A stretch of DNA of 64,000 nt, taken from assembly GCF_016920785.2 (NCBI RefSeq), contig NW_024609884.1, positions 35,034,882 to 35,098,881 on the forward strand, in the 5' to 3' direction. A program made the position numbers and the translations under genes. Positions 31,441-43,064 of this stretch are shown here, piece after piece. The notes beneath the pieces were generated by a model, which was given only the letters and a program-made list of their open reading frames with translations, was not told the DNA's origin and made no database searches. This DNA comes from Ixodes scapularis. Its lineage: Eukaryota; Arthropoda; Arachnida; Ixodida; Ixodidae. How positions within the stretch are numbered: the first letter of the stretch is position 1; each line of letters opens with the position of its first letter.

Positions 31441-32337
31441 TTTGATAGGACATATCAGCCATATCACTAAGGAAAAACATCTCACAGGTTTCTTTTGTAT
31501 AATGCTCCATGGTGTCCGGGCGCTAATGCTACCAAGTATGGCCACTGTGGACGCGGTGCTCGAGTACCACCAGTCGTTGAGACAGAAACCCTCCAGCGGT
31601 AATTGACAGCAAGATAGACCTGGCTAAACGATTTTTTTTTTCTCTACTTTTAAACAATATAACGCAACTTGCCTTTTGTGGAGTTTGAATTGCCGGCTTC
31701 CAAGGGTTCATCGAGGGAAGTTTGGTGAAAATTAAGGATGTTTAGGTGTTTTTTTTTTTTAATTACCACATAAACATTTTACAACTTTGACTTTTTCGAT
31801 AGCTTGAAAGCTCCCGGGAGCAATGAAAAAAAAAACTTATAATAGTTAAACATTAACAAAGAATTATTTGCACAAAAAGTTTCAGCTTAGAAAAAAAAAC
31901 CGGCACTGGCATGATTCCTGTGCCATGAAACACCCTTCTTGCTGTAGTTATCGTCCTTTATAGCCAATCCAGTGAAGGCGATGAGCATGACCTTAAAATC
32001 ACCCAAGAAATAAAAAAAAAAAAAATCTTTCTGAGGTCGTGTGTCCTGCTCGCCTGCCCACAGGAAAATCTTATCCAGTAGTCGCCGTCAAAACTATTTT
32101 TGACAAAGACGGCATCAGCATTCTTGCGCGTTATGTTATACGCAACAAAATAACTTCTGTTTAGCCGCACCAGAAGATGAAATTGTTTTTCGAAAATCCT
32201 ATTCTTAGGTGCTCGCGTGCAGGTTGTTGTTTATCCTACAATAAACATAATTAAATTGAATAAAATTGGAAAGAAATGGAACGTGTAGGACGAAATGGTA
32301 GTCTACCTAAAACGAGGTGAACTTGACCGTCTTACAT

Positions 32338-32752
32338 TTTAAGAAATATGGGGGTGTATATCCCTACACCCCTTGTCCCATACGTAACACCCCAAAACAA
32401 CAGTTCGACGCTCAGTCTACAGACGTCGAACCGAGGATACCAACTTTCGAGAGCGGCTTGATAGTCGACCGATAAAACTTTTTAAAATAGCTAAAGTACG
32501 CACTAAGGGCTACAGTAATACAATCAAGGTATCTTTAACCCTGCTGCAAAGCCTCAGTGATTTTTTTTTTCTAGTCTTTGATACACACATTAGCTATTTA
32601 GTACGTTACATTCAACAGCTATCAAGCCGCTCGTAAAAGTTGGTATCGCCAGCTCGACGTCAGGGGACTGAACGTCCAAATGTAGCTTTGGGGTGCTAGT
32701 GTTACACACAGGACAAGGGGGGTACCCCTATACACCCCCTATTTCTAACAGT
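32338..32752. mobile_element. foldback element H2
   Basis: Arms contain GGGGGTGTATA, CACCCCTTGTCC or its mate, AACACCCCAAA and GTTCGACG; reversed right end TGTTAGAAATAGGGGGTG. Homologous to H1 at 8293-8630 through CCTTGTCCCATA and ACACCCCAAAAC. Confidence 0.7.
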
Positions 32753-32799
32753 GTAGGGGAGACGAGAGGTGACAGTGTCACTATAAAAAATTTACATTT

Positions 32800-33185
32800 T
32801 TTTTTTACCGCAAAAATAAACTAGGCATCGCCGAACGCTCATTCTCCACCTAAAGGTAGCGCTATAGAGGTCACAACCAGATGCCAAAGTTTCAGCCCCC
32901 ATCCGATACCTTATTCAAAAGTTATGTGATTTTCTCAAAAGAAATTTCAGTTAGAAAATGGAGCCCATTTTTGCCCGTTTTCGGTTTCTGGTGCCCCCAT
33001 ACAGCCCCATGTATTCGGAAACTCCGCCGGCCGCCATTTTCCCATTGAAATTTTCAAAAAAATCACTTAGAACTTTTGATTAAGGCATCGGATCGGGCTG
33101 AAACTTTGGCATCTGCTTGTGACCTATGGCGCTATCTTTGGGCGGAGAATGAGTGTTCGGCAATGCCTAGTTTATTTTTGCTACA
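32800..33185. mobile_element. foldback element G2
   Basis: Outer arms CAAAAATAAACTAGGCAT, GCCGAAC.CTCATTCTCC and GCGCTAT; inner arms TTATTCAAAAGTT and CCCATTGAAATTT around a GCCCGTTTTCGGTTTCTGG centre. Homologous to G1 at 14340-14760, where the order of blocks is the same. Confidence 0.75.
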
Positions 33186-33212
33186 AAAAAAAAAAGAAGT
33201 TTTTCTTTTTTT

Positions 33213-33370
33213 GTGACATCCTGTAGATAGGTGCAGGAGGAGAAAAACAAGACAGGGAACACTGTACAAAGCTTCTAAAGCGGGATTTTTTTTTTTGTAA
33301 CACCCTGTATATAGGTGCAGGAGGGGAAAAAAGAGAGAGGGAAGACTCTACAAAGCTTCTAAAGCAGCAT
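33213..33370 (+). repeat. about 82-bp tandem duplication
   Basis: Two units share GATAGGTGCAGGAGG or TATAGGTGCAGGAGG, and CTACAAAGCTTCTAAAGC or GTACAAAGCTTCTAAAGC. Confidence 0.8.
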
Positions 33371-36300
33371 AGAGTATTAAGGATCGACGCTCTTCATGTT
33401 CCGATATGCACTGATTAGGGTGTCATTTTTTTATTCAAGGTGTAGAAAACAGTCCCGCCGCATCCATCAGGTCCAGTACAGGTTAGGGTGCCGCGGACCG
33501 AATGGTTCAGCTCTTCTCGGAAACATGAATCTGCGTTGTGCTGGCGTTGATGTCAACCTTGCCGAAGGTATTCATTAGTGCCTCTCTGTGGTCCTCGTAC
33601 GTTGGTCACACCCAGAAGGCATGCTCCATGTCTTCGGGTTGACTGCACAAGGACCGATTAACCGTGTTCTACTATCTGAGGTACTATACCGGCGAAAACC
33701 AAGCACGTTAAAGCTCACTGGACTTGTTTAGAAAGCAATTAGGCATGACATTTTTATGAACACGGCGACGTATGCGATGTAGACCAAAATATCGCAAACT
33801 AGTATATACATCTCCTTCATAAGAAGTAAATGGTACCGCCAAGAATCTTCTGGACGCTTCAATTCAATGCGCTCCGCAGCTGTATGAATAAGAAAACAAG
33901 CTTGAGCATAAAAAAAAAAAATATTGATAGTGGTATACCATCTTAAGAAATATAACTGCAAGCCTTCACGCAGAAAGGTCCAGCATAACTAAACGGTTTA
34001 AACCGCACCGACTACTTTGCGTCTTTCAAAAAAAAAAAAAAAAGAAATCAAAGGTGTGTTCAGTTTAGGAGAAAACCACCTACCTCTCTGTGTGGCAAGC
34101 GCATCGTTGAGATTCATTTAAATGCTTCAAGTTGTAGAATAGAGCTGCTTAGTGGTGCATCTGCCGAGTTTCTAACATATAGAACGGCCTCAAAATAATA
34201 ATAAAACGAACGAACAATTGAGACCCTTTGAGCACTTTTAGTACGAAATGTTTATTATCTGCGTTTAGATGTATGTGTTCATAGGACGCTACATTCAAAG
34301 TACTACATTTTATGTTGAAATGTGGCCTGTGTATTATTACAAGCGCGAGACGCAGGCTGACGCGTGACACAGCACCTTCCACTGCGTTACCGGCAGGCTT
34401 CTGACATCAGCGTGGCAGAAGTCCTGTGCAAGCCATTTATAGATATGTGGCTTGCACATATCTAATCGCGCATCGGTTTATATTGTGAACTTTGCCGACG
34501 CGAACCAGAAAAAAAAAAAAAAGACAAAAATAAAACAGTGAAAGGACAGGGAGTGCGCAGGCGAGCTGGTGGACGTTGATCATGATCTAGAATACCCGAG
34601 GCTGTAGTAAAAAAGCTGGGAAACTTGGTCGAATACGGCCATCGATTCGAGATATCGCCTTACGAGTTGCGTTGTAGGGATTGCAGCGTCCCGTCTACAG
34701 CTCCTGCATTGTTTTCTGAAATCCAAATTTCGGTTCACCATCCATTTAAATGGTACCTGGAGGCTGGAATCAAGTCCGAAGCTAAGTACTCACCCAGTGA
34801 TCTTTAGGCATGCCGCTATTGCGCCATACCCTAGCTAATAAATATCGCGTCGACAATAGTTAAAAAATGACCTGGGCTACTTCAAGAGGAAAGTCAATCA
34901 TGTTTTTTCTGACGTATTTTAATTGCGCTCCCGCCACCTTGACCTCAGGTCATTTGTGGGGAAAGGAAGGATCGGGAGTACGGTGGGGGTGAAATGCTTA
35001 AAAGTGGTGCCGGAGCCGAGCCTTAAAGAAACACTGCAAGGGGAAAAATTTGTTTCAAAGGGCATAGAAGGGGCACGTATTTTGTTTAATAATTTTTTCA
35101 CGAAGAATATGAATTTCGCGTCATATTTACGTTGTTAGACGCAAGTTAGATGGAGGTCCTCGCACGCTCTAGGCCCCTCGTACAAAATATTGGACCCTCC
35201 CATTACTGCTGGACTGTCTTGGCTGCTCGACCGAACACGCTAGCAATCGTAGTGTATCCCTTTCGAGACACCAGGCGCGTATTGTCTGTAACTCTAACAC
35301 CACCTGCTAGTCGTGCGAGCAGACGTGCAGCAGCCTCCGGCATTATCTGCTATTTCACCGCCGTCTATCGTCGTATGCAAAGCCCGTAAGACGCGGACAC
35401 GAAAGCTGCGCATCGGCGTTCGTTTTCGCCTCCGTCCGTCTGCTATTCCGCCCCATCTAAAAACGTCAGCGACGCCCAAACGATATGACCACGTGACGAT
35501 GAAAGCGGTGTTCTAGCGTTCCATCATATACCAGCCACGGTCCAATACAAACGTATGTCAGCGTCTATCGATTATCGATGTGCGGTAATAAGCGACCGAA
35601 AAAACTAAAAATAATCAACAAAATAAATATGCAATCCTTCCAGCTGCACTGTTTTTTTTTTTTGTTTTTTTTTTACGTGGTATTTGCGAGCGAGATGGGT
35701 GAGCGTTATGACACACAATGAAAACGCGACGTAAAAACGTTCGCTTTGTTAGGCAAGGTGCACTGCAAAATTTGAGAGCTACTTGACTTTCGAAGCCAAA
35801 TGGCGGGAACATACGTAGACAAACTTGATGCAAGCCGAACTCCTGGTTGCCTCCAACCAAATGGCTCGCAAATTCTTACTTGTGTGGGTATCTTCCCGGC
35901 ATTGAAACCATGGCCGCAATCACGACGGTTGTGCAATTCACAAAGCTGCGGGGCCGCTTTTACGGAAACCACAATCTTTATTCAGCATCGACACGTGCAA
36001 AGAAAGAAATCAAGTCGGATCGATCGAAATCGTTGATCTGGGACGCTAGGCGTACGCCCGTCCCGCTACGAGAAAGAGCATCCGCACGGTGCTTCCAAAG
36101 ACACGTACTGGCGGCAGTCATTTGCTGCAAACTAGGTCGATGGAGATCTTCCTCTAAACGCCTCTGTGAACTCAAAACCATTCGCACTTACAAAAATGTC
36201 CAAGCTGAACGAGCTTCGCTCGTTCAGCACTCCGCAAACGCCGGCAGCCATGTTTGTTAGCGTTTCAAACCAAAGAGGGATAATTTGAAAACAATGACTA

Positions 36301-37112
36301 TCTTGATTATTTGCTTCTCAAACTTTAAAATATAGTAGATTAAAATATTATTACGGCACGGACATACAAATTTACAACCAACCTTTCACACGTCAATCAT
36401 CTCCCAGCCAATAACAGATGTTTAACTTAAAAAAAAAAAAAAATAAAAAACTTTTTTCTTGCAGTCCACATACACTTCATGTATAAGTAAACACAAAAAT
36501 ATGAGGAACAAGAAATATCATGTGAGCTCGGACATTATGTTTCTGCGTGGTACTTATACATCGTTTAATTTCGTTAGTGTAAATAAAAATAATCACGCTC
36601 AAAAACCAACGCGCTGTAGTGATTTTTATTTGAAATTACTGATTTTTTTTTCTAGATATAACCCGTCAAGTCCTGAGTTCAGGAATAACTTCTTGAAAAG
36701 CCAGATTTCTCCCGGTAGTCAGGTATAAGGATAGCGCCCGATTTTTACTCCCCGATTTTTGAAAATATAAAACAAAGACCCTCGACACACCCTATTGAAA
36801 TTGCGACAAGTAACTTCGTGCTGGTTTGCAAGAGTGTAGAATAAAAGAAAAGAAAATCATGCAAAATATATAGACAAAACATAAAAATCAACACTGACGC
36901 GCAAAGCCTATTTAAAAAAAAAAAGTTTCTAATCAGCGGGGAGGAATGAATATATATATATATATATATGCATATATAACAGACAAGAAGCAATAAATGT
37001 TTATATAGGCCTTATGGTCCACTATAGCGCCGCGGGGCACCCAAGACAGCAGACGGCGGAATGCAAGCACGGTGCGATAACCGCTACGCCACTCCGCAGA
37101 CAGCGTACCTTA
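33371..37112. other. gene-free stretch
   Basis: No exon or element could be bounded over 3.7 kb. A runs at 33909-33920 and 34027-34043, a T-rich tract at 35650-35672, A-rich at 36429-36450 and (TA)n at 36951-36969. Open frames are short and overlap on both strands. Confidence 0.45.
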
Positions 37113-37120
37113 TTTATAAC

Positions 37121-37278
37121 CAGGCACGTAGCCAGGATTTTGTTTCGGGGGCGGGGCGTCCATGACAAAATGCTCTATGAGAGGGAGGGGGGAGAGGAGG
37201 CCCCAGCAAAATGAAAGATTTCGGGGGTGGGAGGGGGGGGGGCGCCCCCCCCCCCCCCCCCCCCTGGCGACGTGCCTG
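37121..37278. mobile_element. hAT-like MITE, 158 bp, exact 8-bp TSD
   Basis: Ends CAGGCACGTAGCCAGGA and, reversed, CAGGCACGTCGCCAGG. TTTATAAC is duplicated exactly at 37113-37120 and 37279-37286. Interior is G/C homopolymer-rich, with GCCCCAGCAAAATG. Homologues at 51921-52062 and (fragment) 58292-58320. Confidence 0.9.
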
Positions 37279-37286
37279 TTTATAAC

Positions 37287-38245
37287 CCTAAGCATGGTCT
37301 CTCGGTGCGGCTCGTGGAGGTATGTCACGCAAAATGCGTACAAGAACTTTCCTGAATCGTACTACTACCACGAATCTACCTGGCTAAAGGAGTCGCGCAT
37401 AGTCCCGGCCTTCCTAATCAACGCTTACATTGTTCAGGGGTCTGTCTAGGGAAATTTTATACCGCAAAGTTCGTCTCTCCTTGAAGATCTCATTTTGAAC
37501 CACGTTCCACTTTTTTTTAGGCTTTCTTTTTGGGTCTAGGCGATGTCAAACTCCATCAAGAACCCGTGTCTGAAGGCGCTTTGATAATTGCGCCCTCATT
37601 CTTATTTTATGGCGAGAAAACGAAATTTTCCATTGATATTTTCACAGGATACAGTATGCAGCAGCACCAAAAACCTTTTTGCATCAAAGCGGTCGCTCCC
37701 AAAAGAACGTAGCAAGCGCGTTTACAAAAAAAAAAAAAAAAAAAAAAAAATCCGCCTTATTACTTTTTAATTGGGCCTCGTATTAGAACAAGTTCGCTAC
37801 TTCACATATGGTTCAGCTGATCGTAACAGAGTTTGCGCGTAAACAAATGCGACATCAGCCTTACCAATGTGTGAATAAGTATAAGCTGCCAGCGAGTGGC
37901 CGACTCATTCGAACGAAATAGTGTCAAGAGCGATGGTACACGCGTTATACTTTTTCCCAAAACCAGCCGACTTTCGTGCCTTTGTTTCCGGGAATTATAG
38001 TGAATCTAAAGAAGTGGGCTGTTTTGAGGTTGTTTAGGAATGCGTATGACACAACTCCGTCCACTGTATTAATCTTTGTTTTTCGGATAGCACGGTTTCC
38101 TATTAATAACAAGCGGTCATCAACTCAAACAATGTTGCCGTTTTTAAAATGTGTGACATAGAAATTAAGATAATTTTTCTAATTGCCTTATTATTTCGAT
38201 TAAAACCAGCTGCTAATTTCACATTTTTATATGCATGCAGTATAC
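37287..38245. other. gene-free stretch
   Basis: A run at 37726-37750; no gene seen. Confidence 0.45.
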
Positions 38246-38600
38246 GCAAGGGCGTACCAAAAATTTAAATTACGATTTTGAATAAAACACAAAAATAAAG
38301 AGATATACCCACGTTATGTATGTTTCTCGAGGGTAACAACATTTATTCATTTTTCGGCATAGTCACCTACGGACTACAAACACCTATATGGGAACGTGTG
38401 ATTAACTTCTCCATAACTGTACAGGAAAAGCTCCCTTCAGTTGTCTGCAATATGTTCAGTACAGTAGCCGGTTTTCACGGCCTCATCAGGATTTAACCTC
38501 TGTCCATTAAGCTCGTTTCTCATTTTACCGACCAGATGGTAGTCCCGACTCCCACGGGGATAAGTTCCAAGCGTTCAACCTCTCATTTGAGGCTGAACGC
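38246..38600 (-). pseudogene. possible mariner-like transposase remnant
   Basis: On the minus strand, broken frames near 38340-38370 read R-C-L, stop, S-V-G-D-Y-A-E-K, stop. This resembles the K-C-I..G-D-Y-V-E-K end of mariner-type transposases. It is followed by AT-rich DNA and an end reading TTTTTGGTACGCCCTTG. The upstream catalytic domain was not recognised; 38554-38602 contains a short hairpin (AAGCGTTCA/TGAACGCTT). Confidence 0.35.
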
Positions 38601-39247
38601 TTGGAATGGAAACACTCGAACATGATCATGTTCGAGTGTTTTTGGGGCGGTCAGCTGTACGGGTCCCGAGCGCGACTGTGATTTACGAACCAGTAGTGTA
38701 AACGTGGTATGGGAAAATCCCGCAGAGTGACTTCCCGATTCTTGGAATGCTGAGTGTATACTGCTGGTCCTCCACGACGCTATTTTGCGGGTCATGCTTT
38801 CCCGAGACGACTGCATGTGCTTGGTGTGTACGTTATCAGTCCTGTCGGACGTTGTGGTGGGGGGAAGTTACCCGACGAGGCACGTTTTGGCAATTCTCGC
38901 CGAGACCGCGGAAGTCGTACATTTTCTCCAGCTCACTAACAAACCCAGACTCGTGTCTTAGTTGTTTAAGTTATGAGCCGTGGGACCTGATCTTTTGACA
39001 GCTGGTGGTTATAATCACGCGTTGTCCGATTCGTCGAAGGTGAGCCGGCACCTGTACCTAATGGGGTTCCGACAAGACCCTGATCGAATGTGCCAGGTCT
39101 CGGCGCACTGTCTTAAGCCCTGACCGAACGAGAAATCGTCGAGTTTGGTCTATCGACTATCGGCCGGGTGATGCTGTGACAACCGTCCAACGCAAAAAGT
39201 AGGTGTGTGGGCTGCATCACCCGCGCTCTTCTGGAGTCGTGATATTA

Positions 39248-39431
39248 GGGACCTTTAGCAAACCGTTGGCGTGCTCCGCGCGCCGCACTACCGGAGCCTT
39301 TGAACTTTGAAGCATGCTTTTAAGCGCGCGCAGGGGTGGTATCGTGACCGCGGGGCGCGCGCTTAAAAGCATGCTTCAAAGGCTCCGGTAGTGCGGTACG
39401 CGGAGCACGCCAACGGTTTGCTAAAGGTCCC
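39248..39431. mobile_element. foldback MITE F5, TA-flanked, near-identical arms
   Basis: TA at 39246-39247 and 39432-39433. Arms of about 80 bp starting GGGACCTTTAGCAAACCGTT differ by only a few bases and a short indel, closing near AAGCGCGCGC. The most intact hairpin of the TA-flanked set. Confidence 0.85.
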
Positions 39432-39433
39432 TA

Positions 39434-40380
39434 TTGCTCGTCCTCGCAATATAGGCGATGCAGCCGACGCGGATTGCCTCACTTCGGTTGCGACATATAT
39501 CGTCAAATGCACTGTTACTACGAGCATCCGCAACTGCTAGAGTTGGAGTTGCCGCTGCAGCGAATGATGCCAATGTACAGCCGATGACGAAACTAACGAC
39601 GCCACAGGAGCGTATAGCCTCGGACCAGTGTCTGCCTCGGACTATACGCGAGCGCTTCATGCCGGCGGTGCGAGTAACCACAGCCACCGAGCGTGGGCCG
39701 GTTGGGAGGTTAGCGGATTTCAACATCCGACTTCCAGCAGCGCAGAACCGACCGTTCTCGTTATCGAAGAAGTAGACGCGATACTTCTATCGGAATGCGA
39801 GCTTTTGATGAGTGAATCTGCGTCACAGACGATTACAATCGAGCCTTTGAGTGCTGGTGTCGCGATTAGAAAGTCGAGGCTGATCTACATTATGCCTCGT
39901 TTCATATCTCAAAAAAGGAAGTATTCATCAGAAGTTCTAATACCACCCGACACTGCCTCTATATTGACGCCCAAATGCGGCGATTGTAATCGGCCCTGCT
40001 GTGGATTCACGCTTCAAAAAGCTAGAATGCCGATTATCTCCCTGCGCTTCACAAATTCATGGCCAGGGTGCGATCTCCAAAGACAAGCACGCGCGTGTTT
40101 GTGGCTTTGGAAAACGAGCAAAGCACGCGCCACACGCACAAATGATAAATCTGGCGACGGCTCTATTCTTCGCCAACTATGTGGTGCTACGTTGTCAAAG
40201 CTAAAGCTTAGCTTCCACGGCGCTCCAACTCTATCAAAGCTAGTTGCGCAAACGCATGCAAGTGAGGCGCAAAAGACAAAGCCACGTGCTCTCGTAGGTG
40301 AGCGGAACTGATGCAGAGTGGAAGCTGCGTTAGCTTAGACAATGTAGCACAAAGTAGTTGACGCAGAGTATAGCAGCTGC
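39434..40380. other. unclassified stretch with overlapping open frames
   Basis: Open frames on both strands (for example 39628-40311 plus, 39726-39421 minus). None shows a known domain, and they overlap one another. A small inverted repeat lies at 40195-40350 (AGCTTAGCTTCCAC with GTGGAAGCTGCGTTAGCT). Probably repeat DNA. Confidence 0.4.
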
Positions 40381-40384
40381 TTAA

Positions 40385-40960
40385 AGGGGCGGTGAACGAT
40401 TTTTGCACTTTCAGTAAATCTCTTTATAATTATTCCGTGATATAGAAACCTACAAAACATGCTTTGGTTTTTCTATCCACACAGTAGCAGACGCAGAAAG
40501 AAAGAAAACAGATAAACGAGCAGCGCTCACCCCCTCAACTTGCAGCTAAAACAAGTGTTTATTAAAGCCGAGCGCCATGGGATTGGCAAAGCACGCACTG
40601 AGCTCCAGATATTGCTAGAGTTCGGCTATTTCCGTCAAAGCAACGATTAAACTCGAACCACTACCCGAATGTTCGCCGAGGCGTTGACTGTCACGAGCCC
40701 TAGTCAAGTGCTCAGCGCAGTGTTCGTTTCCAATCCCCATGAGCCGCATTCCACTATCGTCATCGAGAGGTAGTCCCTTTGACTACGTCATCGAGTTTTG
40801 CTAAGAGATGGAGAAAAAAAAAACGCTTATATTCTTGAAATTACACCGCGACAAAGACGCTCCTCGGTCAGCGGCGTTGAGTGCCTGTATATTTGGGTCA
40901 CATGCCAGTAAGCTTGCGAAGTAAGAAAACATTTAAACCCAATATCTTTGCACTGCCCCT
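40385..40960. mobile_element. TTAA-flanked element P2
   Basis: TTAA at 40381-40384 and 40961-40964. Ends AGGGGCGGTGAACGAT and, reversed, AGGGGCAGTGCAAAGAT. Shares ACGAGCAGCG.TCACCCCCTCAA and GTCCTTGAAATTACACCGC-type blocks with P3 at 43065-43829. Confidence 0.8.
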
Positions 40961-40964
40961 TTAA

Positions 40965-41920
40965 ACATGCCACGTGCGATTTCCTCCATTCATGTCCACT
41001 TTCGTTGCAGTAGCCCATATGTCCGGTGACTAGACATGTCTGAACCGGCCTGGAAGCACGGTGAGATGGTAAACACATCTGCAGTTCGGAAGCAGCCAAT
41101 CACCGCATGTGACTTTCGCAACCGAATGATCTATTCTACTCGAACACAGTTCGTATCTTCTGCTAACTTCGGTTGACTCTATTCAGCGTTATCACTCCTC
41201 GGTTGAAAATGTTTCGTATTAATTATTTCATTTCATTAATCGCCCAATTAATTCATTTCATTCGGTGACTGTTGTTTAAGTGTTACGCGTACATCAGCTG
41301 TCTTTGTTCCTTGCCAGACGTAATTTGGTAAGATCCACTCAAAGTTTCGTAAACGTAAGAGTGCAACAGAAAAGATTGCACAACCCAAAAGAAATGCCAG
41401 CTGGCTCCGAGCGAAATAAGCCACGATTTCCTCCGCACGTCCAGAGCAAAAATAGCCCCCGCGCCAGCGCACGTTTGTCCAGCGCTTTAAATAAGACTAT
41501 AGATCTCACGCATGACTGTGGCTCAAGTCGTTCTGATCCAAGTTTGCGCTGGTCAAGTAGCTAAATTATGCGTTAAGTTTGGCGCAGCTGTTTTCGACTC
41601 CGTTTGGTTTGATATAGATTGGTTTAATATAGTCAAAATCTAGAATACATTTATTTATACAATTAAGCACGAATTCACTGCGCTCGATTGGTTTAACCGA
41701 TGATAGCACACACGCAAAGATTACGAACGCCGTGATGCTGCGCTTTTGGCTCTCGTTGATTGTCCACGAGGCTTCGTAGCGTCGTCTGCGCTCTGACTGA
41801 AGGGGAAACGAAGTATATAAAACATTTTTCAAAGAGCTGCTCCTGACAAACATCTGCGGTGAGCAGCAGTAAAAAGCTCACCGGCCCGCTTCCGGAAACT
41901 TATCCACGGTAACTCAATAG
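40965..41920. other. gene-free stretch
   Basis: No gene or bounded repeat seen; AT-rich at 41216-41262. Confidence 0.45.
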
Positions 41921-42056
41921 GAAGTTTTAGCATAGCGTTACCGCAGGCTACCACGTGCACGGTAACCCTCCTGGCGCACACTGAAGTGCATGCTATGAAG
42001 TCACAGCGCGAGCTACCAATGCCGCTCTACGCGGCTAGCGCTATGCTAAAGCGCTG
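41921..42056. repeat. small foldback resembling the F family
   Basis: AGTTTTAGCATAGCG at left pairs with CGCTATGCTAAAGCGC at right. Ends are similar to the TTTTAGTA ends of F1-F6, but flanking TA was not established. Confidence 0.45.
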
Positions 42057-42059
42057 TTG

Positions 42060-42310
42060 GCGACGTGCGCGATCGAAAGCGTCGCTGTGGTCGGCCCGCC
42101 ACGACTGACCGAATGCTGACTATGACGCAAGGAAACGATTTCTCATCGAGAGAAATAAGAGTAATGTACGAACAATTTTGACGCTGTTGGAAGCGCTGCT
42201 TTGGAACTGCTGTGATTTCAAGCTTCCACCATGATCTTTACAAACACCATCGAACTACTTGTTCGCAAAGTAATGACGTCACGAGAGTGAACCATAGGAG
42301 AGCGCCACCA
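42060..42310 (+). repeat. dispersed repeat, partner of 5775-6055
   Basis: Close homologue of 5775-6055 on the opposite strand; shared blocks include GCGACGTGCGCGAT and CCGAATGCTGACTATGACG. It ends immediately before the TTAA element at 42342. Confidence 0.7.
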
Positions 42311-42477
42311 AAACATCTCCCCGCTAATGATATCAAGTTAAAGGAATGCCGAACCAAAGATTGCTGTGTCCACAATAAGTGGCGCACGATCTTTCCGCGA
42401 GCCAGCAGCCGCTGGAGTGCGCAAGCACACGCAACGAAATTCACGCCATAGTCCTCCATTAGTGCTTAAAAAACCCC

Positions 42478-42885
42478 TAAAAAAAAAATGCTTTTTTTTT
42501 TTACGTTTGGTTGGGACACGCGTATTAAAAAAAATTACGCGAAAAAAAAAATTTAGAGCATTATTGACGGCGCGGGATTCATTTCAAATGCTGCGCGCAA
42601 AGTCCATGACGTCACGGAATGGTCGTACACTCTTTCCACCTCAACGAGGTGGTCATACACTCTCTCCACGTCAATGTGGTGGCCAAGCCGATCCAGCTCT
42701 CCTCCACGCGCCCGAAATGCAGAGAGAACACAAGTGGAAAGGAGGTGACTACCAACTAAATCGCGTCTCGCGCCGTCAATATTGCACTAAAAAAAAAAAA
42801 AAAAAATTGCGTAAAATTTGTTTGACACGCGTGTCCCAACCAGACTGCTAGAAAAAAAAAAAAAAATTAGGGGCCCCTTTAGATG
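42478..42885. mobile_element. A/T-rich foldback inside the TTAA element
   Basis: Arms share TGGTTGGGACACGCGT, AATTACGC/AATTTTACGC and ATTGACGGCGCG in inverted order. A 33-bp tandem (GGTCGTACACTCTTTCCAC / GGTCATACACTCTCTCCAC) lies in the middle. Confidence 0.6.
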
Positions 42886-43064
42886 ACAGTGAAATGTGTG
42901 GGCTCCGGGGAAAAGGAGAAAAAAGACAGGTTTTTCATCTCCACAGTGGGGTCTGGTGCAAAAGGTAGGCGATTAATTGGTCTAACAAGCACGTAGATTT
43001 CACTTCTGGAGATGAAGGGTATCTTTATCCTCCTTCTGTCCGGAGTCATCTTAGTTCATCTTAA

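Noticed and set aside
38583..39240. Mariner catalytic domain upstream of the GDYAEK-like remnant
   Set aside because: None of the three frames gave a recognisable D,D34D block.
39628..40311. 227-codon open frame on the plus strand
   Set aside because: No domain; overlapped by other frames on both strands; lies between transposons. Kept only as an unclassified stretch.
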